From: an uncultured Christensenella sp.
GTDB taxonomy: Bacteria > Bacillota > Clostridia > Christensenellales > UBA1242
Direction: 5' to 3'
NCBI GenBank assembly: GCA_905212505.1
Contig: CAJMEO010000026.1
Span: 1 to 6,493, forward strand
DNA length: 6,493 nucleotides
Part shown: piece after piece, positions 1 through 4,395 of the stretch
How positions within the stretch are numbered: the first letter of the stretch is position 1
How the letters are laid out: every line of letters begins with the position of its first letter
Program-made: the position numbers and the translations under genes
The notes under the pieces: model-generated
Database searches by the model: none
What the model saw: only the letters and a program-made list of their open reading frames with translations
What the model was told of the DNA's origin: nothing

Positions 1-2
1 TT

Positions 3-1136
3 TTTTGCAAAAATCTTAACAATTTAATTTTTCGTAAAGATAATATTGATAAAAATTTAAAATTTGATTTTTTGAAAAACTATATTCAAATTGTTTTGGA
101 CGAACTTGATATTGATGAGGTGAATGTATATTTTGATAAAACCGCTAGAAGCGAAAACTCAAGCAAAATTGCTTTTACAGACAAAGATAATAACATTTTT
201 TTACCTTGTGATATTCTTTCAAGTTTCAAACATAACGTCTTTTTTGATTTTATGGCAATTGCACATGAATTAAAACATGTTCAAATAAATTTAAAAAACC
301 AAAAAATTGTTAGAACATTAAACAATAACAGCGACGAAACAATTTTTCCTACTTATGAAGATTTATTGCAAAAATTGGGTTATAGTGAAGATGATATCCA
401 CATTTTTTATTTATTTAATAAACACGAAATTTTGGCAAATGATTTTGCATATAACTATGTTTTAAATTTGATTGACCAACTAAACAACAGTTTCAATAAT
501 AATGAAATTTTGGATAATAAACTTTTAAAAGTTTATAAACTAAACCTAAGTTATCTTTTCAAATGTTATAACGAAGAACTTGAAAAAAATAAAGATTATT
601 ATGAAAACATTCTTGTTCCTTCGATTTTTGGCAAACAATCTGAAATGTTTTTGAACATGAAAGAACTTTTTATTTTAAGAAATAAACAACTTAAAAAAAA
701 TGAAGCATTTGACCCATCAGATCTTCATCAAACAGTGATAAATTTGTTTAGCTCGTTTAGAATTGCGTTTAATCAAAATATTGCAAACAAAATTAAAGAT
801 TACACTAAAAAATCATTTGAAAAATTTCCGCTGGTTTTAATTTTGTCAACAATGCTAATTTCGTTTGAAAATTATGTTGTTTCAAAAGAAGATTTATATA
901 ATCATTTTGAATATTTTAATTATTTGGACGGAGATGTTGATTTTAAAGAACTAAATATGGATAGAAAAACCTTGATTGAATGCTATTTGAACTATAAACT
1001 GGGTTTAGAGAATAACAAATCTTTAAGAGATTTTATAATTCAATCAATTGACATTGAAAATATAGAAACATCAAAAGATTTGTTAAAAACATTGACGAAT
1101 AAAATTAAAAATTTGAACAATTATAAAGAAAAATAA
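3..1136 (+). CDS. Putative HExxH zinc metallopeptidase, unrecognised family (5' partial)
   Basis: The reading frame is open from the left edge of the window to TAA at 1134-1136, giving 377 codons in view, so the true start lies outside. The TTG at 72 has no Shine-Dalgarno sequence before it and is unlikely to be the start. Counting from that TTG as residue 1, an HELKH motif lies at residues 65-69 in a helix-like stretch (FMAIAHELKHVQ). About 50 residues later comes HEILANDFAYNYV, whose Glu119 could be the third zinc ligand. This H-E-x-x-H plus downstream E-x-x-A-x-x-F-A layout recalls gluzincin-type peptidases such as the ImmA/IrrE group. The remaining 220 or so residues are Lys/Asn/Leu-rich, predicted helical, with no motif I recognise. 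No signal peptide or clear membrane segment is visible in the part seen, so a cytoplasmic location is likely. The gene converges on tilS and shares a terminator with it. Peptidase activity is inferred from the motif; the substrate is unknown. Confidence 0.8.
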   Translation, partial: FCKNLNNLIFRKDNIDKNLKFDFLKNYIQIVLDELDIDEVNVYFDKTARSENSSKIAFTDKDNNIFLPCDILSSFKHNVFFDFMAIAHELKHVQINLKNQKIVRTLNNNSDETIFPTYEDLLQKLGYSEDDIHIFYLFNKHEILANDFAYNYVLNLIDQLNNSFNNNEILDNKLLKVYKLNLSYLFKCYNEELEKNKDYYENILVPSIFGKQSEMFLNMKELFILRNKQLKKNEAFDPSDLHQTVINLFSSFRIAFNQNIANKIKDYTKKSFEKFPLVLILSTMLISFENYVVSKEDLYNHFEYFNYLDGDVDFKELNMDRKTLIECYLNYKLGLENNKSLRDFIIQSIDIENIETSKDLLKTLTNKIKNLNNYKEK

Positions 1137-1203
1137 TGCAAATTAATCTTATTGATATAAATAGTTTCTTTGAAAAAAGGGTTTGTTAAATTAAAATTGA
1201 TAT

Positions 1204-1240
1204 AAAAAAACATATTGATTTAATTTCAATATGTTTTTTT
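1204..1240. terminator. Bidirectional rho-independent terminator between the metallopeptidase gene and tilS
   Basis: The arms at 1204-1218 and 1226-1240 pair perfectly over 15 bp around a 7-nt loop. The outer part of the stem is seven A-T pairs, so either strand reads as a hairpin ending in a T-run (TTTTTTT). It lies 67 nt past the stop of the rightward gene and 57 nt past the stop of the leftward tilS. That is where one shared terminator for two convergent genes would be expected. Confidence 0.9.
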
Positions 1241-1297
1241 GTTTTATCTTTAAGTTTGTTTAACTTTTAAAACTTTATGTTTTTTCAAAACTTTGGC

Positions 1298-2632
1298 TTA
1301 TGCATTATTTTTATAATTTAAAATATATGCTGATTTTGTGTTTTCATCAACCTTAACTTTGTCTGAAATTTCAACACCTATAATGCAATAAACTTCATTA
1401 TCTTTGCAAATTAATGGAAGTTCGCTTCTAAGTCGTTGAGGAATTTTTTTGTCGATTAAATAATCTTTTAATTTTTTTGTTCCACCATTAAATTTTGTGA
1501 ACACGTCGCCGTCTTTTCTCGTTCTAATTACGCAACCACTTGGAAGTTTGTTTGCATCAATTAAATGAGAATTGTTTGTTAGTTCCAATTTGCTTGTTTT
1601 TCTAACTGTAATTTGACCAAAATTTGTAAGATTATATGAACCAAGTTTAAAATTCATTTCTTCAAGTTTTGGTTTTGGTTGTTTAATTGAAATTGTAATA
1701 AAATCATATTCTTTATGAACAGTTATATTGTTTGGAAGATTAATTTTAACGCCATTTTCGGCTTCTTTTGCCATATCTTTAATAATCGCAATATGTTTTT
1801 TTTCTATATCTTTTGCTGCATTCAAAAATTCTAATTCTTTTAAAATTAATCTGTTAACAACAGGGTTTGGATAAATAAAATAACTTAATGGAATTCTTAC
1901 AATATTTTTATCTTCAATAACCCCATCAAAGAACATTTGAGATTTAATATATTCATCATCTTCTTTACAGATATTTCCAAATTCAATAAGATTTTTATCA
2001 ATATTTGTCCATTTCATTCTTAGTTTTGGCATAATAATATTACGCAAATAATTTCTTGAATAAGACTCATCAAAGTTTGTGTCATCTTCAACATAAGGAA
2101 TTTCATTTAAACTTGCATATTGATTAATTTCTAGTTTAGTTGTGTTTAACATTGGTCTGTAGTATCTGTCTCTTATGAACTCCATACCTTTTGCACCATT
2201 AAGACCTGCTCCTCTAAAAATGTTAAGCAAAATTGTTTCGGCTTGATCTTGAATGTGATGACCCAAACAAATTTTGTCAACAATGCCTCTTGAAAGAAGA
2301 CTGTCAAACACTCCATATCTTCCTTTTCGAGCGGCTTCTTCCAAGCAAATTTTGTTTTCACTTGCAATTTTTACGCTGTCAATTTTGAATTTATAAAAAC
2401 GAATGTGATGTTCGTTGCAATAATTTTGAACAAATAAAGTGTCCTTTGCGCTGTTCTCTCTGATTGAGTGGTCAATATTAATTGCAACAATTTCAATATC
2501 AAAATCGTCTTTAATACTGTTTAAAAAATGCAATAAACTCATACTGTCAATTCCACCACTTGTTGCAACACCAACAACGTCTCCACTTTTAAACATCTTG
2601 TATTTATTTATAGTTTTCAAAACACTTTGCAT
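1298..2632 (-). CDS. tilS: tRNA(Ile)-lysidine synthase TilS
   Basis: TilS uses ATP and lysine to convert C34 of the tRNA-Ile with a CAU anticodon to lysidine, switching it from AUG to AUA decoding; it is cytoplasmic and normally essential. The product is 444 aa, a full-length size for the family. The N-terminal PP-loop ATPase domain shows SGGIDS at residues 25-30, GHHIQDQAET at 124-133, RPML near 159, EDDTN at 182-186 and RNYLR at 193-197. The C-terminal TilS domain (about 366-440) includes GDVF and KKLKDYLIDKKIP. I start at ATG 2632: AAGAGG sits 7 nt upstream of it, whereas the in-frame GTG at 2659 lies at the edge of the -10 box of its own promoter, upstream of any likely transcript start. 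In many Firmicutes tilS follows spoIIE directly and precedes hpt; here it has its own promoter, is cut off from spoIIE by an inserted segment, and meets a convergent gene downstream. Confidence 0.97.
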   Translation of the reverse strand: MQSVLKTINKYKMFKSGDVVGVATSGGIDSMSLLHFLNSIKDDFDIEIVAINIDHSIRENSAKDTLFVQNYCNEHHIRFYKFKIDSVKIASENKICLEEAARKGRYGVFDSLLSRGIVDKICLGHHIQDQAETILLNIFRGAGLNGAKGMEFIRDRYYRPMLNTTKLEINQYASLNEIPYVEDDTNFDESYSRNYLRNIIMPKLRMKWTNIDKNLIEFGNICKEDDEYIKSQMFFDGVIEDKNIVRIPLSYFIYPNPVVNRLILKELEFLNAAKDIEKKHIAIIKDMAKEAENGVKINLPNNITVHKEYDFITISIKQPKPKLEEMNFKLGSYNLTNFGQITVRKTSKLELTNNSHLIDANKLPSGCVIRTRKDGDVFTKFNGGTKKLKDYLIDKKIPQRLRSELPLICKDNEVYCIIGVEISDKVKVDENTKSAYILNYKNNA

Positions 2633-2639
2633 AATCTTA

Positions 2640-2645
2640 CCTCTT
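2640..2645 (-). promoter_or_regulatory. tilS ribosome binding site, decides the start
   Basis: Read on the minus strand this is AAGAGG, 7 nt before the ATG at 2632. The longer frame starting at GTG 2659 has no such site, which favours the 444-aa product. Confidence 0.8.
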
Positions 2646-2650
2646 AAACA

Positions 2651-2679
2651 ATTATACACTAATATTCTTTAATTTGCAA
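2651..2679 (-). promoter_or_regulatory. Sigma-A-type promoter of tilS
   Basis: On the minus strand TTGCAA (2679-2674) is followed by a 17-nt spacer and a perfect TATAAT (2656-2651). Transcription would start near 2644, so the leader would be only about a dozen nucleotides with the Shine-Dalgarno sequence almost at the 5' end. This suggests tilS is transcribed independently of spoIIE. Confidence 0.75.
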
Positions 2680-2723
2680 TAGTTATTTTTTGTTTTTAGT
2701 GTTTTTAGCAAAATTTGTAATAA

Positions 2724-2768
2724 AAAACCTTACATGAAAGTTAAAGACTTTTGAAACTTGCAAAATAA
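2724..2768 (+). repeat. Copy B of a short motif upstream of a hairpin
   Basis: The segment holds AAAAAACCTTAC, then 17 nt, then TTGAAACTTGC; the 20-mer at 2749-2768 matches the minus-strand copy at 4325-4344 at 18 positions. CCTTAC precedes the core at nearly the same distance in both (17 and 15 nt). A hairpin with a T-run follows at once. The function is unknown, and in DNA this AT-rich part of the similarity could be chance. Confidence 0.4.
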
Positions 2769-2811
2769 AAAAAGAACTTTTATCAAATTTAAAGATAAAG
2801 TTTTTTTATTT
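2763..2811. terminator. Hairpin with T-runs on both strands, no gene directly upstream
   Basis: CTTTTATC (2777-2784) pairs with GATAAAG (2794-2800) with one bulged base. An A/T outer stem (2763-2773 with 2801-2811) gives T-rich tracts on both strands. It looks like a rho-independent terminator. No rightward gene precedes it, and on the left strand the nearest gene upstream is spoIIE, 1.6 kb away. It may be a relic of the ancestral spoIIE-tilS junction or insulate the HD gene from tilS. Confidence 0.55.
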
Positions 2812-2828
2812 CAAAAACATTGTATCAA

Positions 2829-2857
2829 GGTCTATAAATTTTGAAACTAGTGAAAAG
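2829..2857 (+). repeat. Copy C of the motif, upstream of a second hairpin
   Basis: GGTCTA (2829-2834) is followed by AAATTTTGAAACTAGTGAAAA. The minus-strand copy at 4325-4353 reads GGTCTA then GACAATTTGAAACTTGCGAAA. As with the other two copies, a hairpin and T-run follow within a few bases. Copies B and C are tandem and about 90 bp apart. Weak but patterned similarity. Confidence 0.3.
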
Positions 2858-2858
2858 A

Positions 2859-2885
2859 CAGACAACTAAATGTTTGTTTTTTTTT
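2859..2885 (+). terminator. Short hairpin with nine T's
   Basis: CAGACA (2859-2864) pairs with TGTTTG (2871-2876), including one G-T pair, around a 6-nt loop, and nine T's follow (2877-2885). It is a terminator-like structure in the rightward direction. It has no annotated gene upstream and lies just before the HD gene promoter. Confidence 0.5.
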
Positions 2886-2901
2886 AATTTGCTGTTGCAT
2901 A

Positions 2902-2930
2902 TTGCTATTACCTTTGAAATGTATTATAAT
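2902..2930 (+). promoter_or_regulatory. Sigma-A-type promoter of the HD-domain gene
   Basis: TTGCTA (2902-2907), a 17-nt spacer and TATAAT (2925-2930) form a good vegetative promoter. The ATG is 21 nt past the -10 box, with AGGA at 2941-2944 and 7 nt between it and the start. The promoter diverges from that of tilS about 220 bp away. Confidence 0.75.
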
Positions 2931-2951
2931 GTCATTATATAGGATGTAAGT

Positions 2952-3518
2952 ATGGAAAATAAAGAAATTTTAAAAGAAATTTTAATAGGCGATGATGTTG
3001 TAGGAAATATAAGACAAAACATTCAATATCTAACTTTAATCATACCTGAAATTTGCGATATGATTGGGTTTGAACATAAACACCCTCATCATCATTTAGA
3101 CGTATGGGAGCATACCTTAAACGCTTTAAGTCTTTCACCTAATAATTTTGATGTAAGATTATCCCTACTTTTACATGATGTGGGGAAACCTCACTCTTTT
3201 CAAGATGGTGAAGTAAGACATTTTAAAGGACATCCTGAAATGTCTGCAAATATTACTAAATATGTTTTAGAAAGATTAGGTTTTGAAGATGATTATATAA
3301 CTTATATTTGTGAAATTATAAGCCGACACGATACGCCTTTAACAGAAGAAGATATAATTGAAAATATTGATTTTTCAAAGGTTATTTTTAAGGTTCAAAA
3401 ATGTGACGCACTTGCTCACAATCCTGCTAAAAATAAAAAAAGATTAGAGTATATAGAAAAAATCACAAAGTTATTTAAAGAAAAGGAACAAACAAATGAA
3501 AGTATTCCGACTGTGTAG
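2952..3518 (+). CDS. Stand-alone HD-domain phosphohydrolase, similar to the HD domain of CCA-adding enzymes
   Basis: The 188-aa protein is essentially one HD domain. Visible motifs in order are HPHHHLDVWEHT (residues 44-55), LLLHDVGKP with the HD doublet at H75-D76, HFKGHPEMSA (90-99), RHD (H126) and KCDALAHNP (D152). These are the metal-binding positions expected of the superfamily. The HHLDVWEHT, LLHDVGKP, HFxGHxExSA and DALAHNP strings closely resemble the HD region of bacterial tRNA nucleotidyltransferases. The nucleotidyltransferase head with its GxxxD-x-D motif is absent, so this is not a CCA-adding enzyme. Metal-dependent hydrolysis of a nucleotide or RNA-end phosphate is a reasonable inference; the substrate is unknown. 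Start ATG 2952 has AGGA 7 nt upstream and a strong promoter. The 3' end overlaps the next, broken gene by 23 nt, implying an operon with coupled translation. The pair sits on the strand opposite to spoIIE and tilS, between them. Confidence 0.9.
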   Translation: MENKEILKEILIGDDVVGNIRQNIQYLTLIIPEICDMIGFEHKHPHHHLDVWEHTLNALSLSPNNFDVRLSLLLHDVGKPHSFQDGEVRHFKGHPEMSANITKYVLERLGFEDDYITYICEIISRHDTPLTEEDIIENIDFSKVIFKVQKCDALAHNPAKNKKRLEYIEKITKLFKEKEQTNESIPTV

Positions 3519-3947
3519 AGAAAATGAGGTTAGACAAATATTAGATACAAACTCATTTGATAAAGGTGGCAATTATTGCAGAAATAGTGAAAAAATTCAC
3601 ATGTATATAATGAGAATATTAAATACATGCACTTTTTTAAAAACAAATCTGATTTACTTTATCTAAACACATTAACAAATAGATTTATATGTGTGTATAA
3701 CATACCAAAAGAACTCTAATTAAAATATTATGGACATGGAAAATATAGAGATTATGTTAGATTTGTAACATTGAATGAAGTTGAAGAATTTGCAATTCCT
3801 AGGTCTATTATAAAATTTGATTATTTGACTTCAATAAGTAAAATCATTAAGAATATTGATTTTGAAGATATGTGTGGCAATCCAAGTTTATCAGACTTTA
3901 CACAACTAATTTATAATCAAGATAATAATATTGTTAAATCTATTTAG
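3496..3947 (+). pseudogene. Broken gene of about 150 codons, unrecognised family (one frameshift, one nonsense codon)
   Basis: An ATG at 3496 inside the end of the HD gene has AAGGA 8 nt upstream and opens MKVFRLCRENEVRQIL...NYCRNSEK. That frame stops at 3664-3666 after 56 aa. Adding one base in the A6 run at 3590-3595 moves into a frame reading NSHVYNENIKYMHFFKNKSD, then RFICVYNIPKEL. A TAA follows at 3717-3719, and the frame resumes with LKYYGHGKYRDYVRF, VEEFAIPRSIIKFDYL and DFEDMCGN to TAG at 3945-3947. The restored protein is soluble-looking, with no signal peptide or membrane segment. The family resembles small conserved Firmicute proteins I cannot name, and I assign no function. Two independent lesions argue for real decay, though the A-run indel alone could be a sequencing error. 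It would have been translated with the HD gene, so the two probably worked together. Confidence 0.75.
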
Positions 3948-3970
3948 TAAACAAACTAATATTTGGCACT

Positions 3971-4035
3971 TAGACGTGTGCTTGTTATATACAAGTCGGT
4001 GTCGCTTCGCTCCACCGAAGACAAGCACACGCCTA
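3971..4035. repeat. GC-richer compound hairpin (outer 11-bp stem plus inner hairpin)
   Basis: CGTGTGCTTGT (3975-3985) pairs perfectly with ACAAGCACACG (4021-4031), with three more pairs outside (3971-3973 with 4033-4035). Inside, TCGGTG (3996-4001) pairs with CACCGA (4013-4018) around a GCTTCGC loop. CTTGT (3981-3985) can alternatively pair with ACAAG (3991-3995), which competes with the outer stem. No T-run follows, so this is not a standard terminator. It lies 24 bp past the broken gene, and its base composition is unlike its surroundings. Confidence 0.7.
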
Positions 4036-4053
4036 TAAACTAAATAAAGAATA

Positions 4054-4099
4054 CAAAAAGCGAAAGTGTTGGCAGAGCAAAACACACTTTCGCTTTTTG
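4054..4099. terminator. Bidirectional terminator, perfect 16-bp stem
   Basis: CAAAAAGCGAAAGTGT (4054-4069) is the exact reverse complement of ACACTTTCGCTTTTTG (4084-4099), with a 14-nt loop. Either strand gives a GC-containing stem followed by TTTTTG and more T's. It can end the rightward HD unit and any leftward transcript from the element at 4114-4283. Confidence 0.85.
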
Positions 4100-4113
4100 C
4101 TGTTCAATATAGT

Positions 4114-4283
4114 GGCTAATTTATTTCATGGTGTACTTGACAAGAGTCTCTGAAATGAGTTTTCTTTTGCGGGTTAAGACAGAGAAACGATATTTGTGCT
4201 TACGCGCTTTGCGTTTCTCCGCCTTTTGATATTGTGTTTTCATTTCTTCTCTTGTCAAGTACCTTTCACGGCATAAAGTAGCC
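4114..4283. repeat. Rod-like inverted-repeat element of about 170 bp (MITE-like or structured RNA)
   Basis: The ends pair as GGCTA (4114-4118) with TAGCC (4279-4283), then a partly matched stretch, then a perfect 14-bp stem, GTACTTGACAAGAG (4133-4146) with CTCTTGTCAAGTAC (4249-4262). Further in, TGAAATGA/TCATTTC-type arms near 4151-4157 and 4241-4247 pair over 7 bp. GAGAAACG near 4192-4199 pairs with CGTTTCTC near 4212-4219. Nested arms over the whole length would fold single-stranded DNA or RNA into one long rod. It starts just after the spoIIE terminator and ends just before another terminator. Each arm contains TTGACA, but I see no matching -10 box. No target-site duplication is evident. 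It could be a miniature inverted-repeat element or a structured RNA gene. Confidence 0.6.
4121..4243 (-). CDS. Possible 40-aa highly basic small protein inside the inverted-repeat element
   Basis: ATG at 4243 opens 40 codons ending in TAA at 4121-4123. The product has 10 Lys and 5 Arg against 2 Glu, with an EKRKARKHKYRFS stretch (residues 9-21) and TRKRKL (24-29). That would suit nucleic-acid or ribosome binding if it is made. G+C is 47 of 123 bases and it uses GCG, CGC and CGT codons, which the AT-rich neighbouring genes rarely do. Upstream is only a weak purine-rich AAGAGAAG. The ORF almost fills the palindromic element, so its sequence is constrained by the pairing and it may simply be a chance ORF. 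A 33-codon ORF also exists on the other strand (4128-4229). I recognise no family. Confidence 0.3.
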   Translation of the reverse strand: MKTQYQKAEKRKARKHKYRFSVLTRKRKLISETLVKYTMK

Positions 4284-4286
4284 GTT

Positions 4287-4321
4287 AAAAAAGAGAAATA
4301 GATTTTTTATTCTAATTCTCT
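4287..4321 (-). terminator. Rho-independent terminator of spoIIE
   Basis: On the minus strand AGAGAATTAGA (4321-4311) pairs with TCTATTTCTCT (4302-4292) with a single mismatch around an 8-nt loop, followed by six T's. It lies 75 nt past the spoIIE stop, so spoIIE is normally not co-transcribed with tilS. Confidence 0.8.
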
Positions 4322-4324
4322 TAA

Positions 4325-4370
4325 TTATTTCGCAAGTTTCAAATTGTCTAGACCAAAGTAAGGCTTTTTA
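4325..4370 (-). repeat. Copy A of the motif, upstream of the spoIIE terminator
   Basis: Read on the minus strand: TAAAAAGCCTTAC, then TTTGGTCTAGAC, then AATTTGAAACTTGCGAAATAA, followed directly by the spoIIE terminator hairpin. It shares CCTTAC and TTGAAACTTGC with copy B (2724-2768), and GGTCTA and TTTGAAACT with copy C (2829-2857). It points opposite to B and C, so the three bracket the HD-gene segment as an imperfect inverted repeat. Confidence 0.4.
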
Positions 4371-4395
4371 TTTATAACAAAATTAGCAATAAAAT

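Noticed and set aside
1136..1189. 17-codon ORF starting at an ATG that overlaps the metallopeptidase stop (TAATG), reading MQINLIDINSFFEKRVC
   Set aside because: The overlap hints at coupling and it could be the stub of a lost gene, but it is very short, has no Shine-Dalgarno sequence and shows no other support.
2439..2672. 77-codon + strand ORF over the start of tilS
   Set aside because: It is antisense to the conserved PP-loop coding region and its promoter, with hydrophobic shadow composition.
2724..2857. Possible CRISPR-like array from the tandem motif copies
   Set aside because: There are only two diverged copies about 90 bp apart, with terminator-like hairpins rather than spacers, and no cas genes.
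3717..3719. In-frame TAA as a sign of an altered genetic code or programmed readthrough
   Set aside because: Every other gene ends at standard stops with no internal TAA, and this gene also carries a frameshift, so decay is simpler.
4128..4229. 33-codon + strand ORF opposite the 40-codon ORF in the inverted-repeat element
   Set aside because: It has no ribosome binding site and is the complement of a palindromic segment, so it is probably a shadow.
4133..4262. TTGACA in both arms of the inverted repeat as promoter -35 boxes
   Set aside because: No acceptable -10 sequence is found 16-18 nt downstream in either direction.
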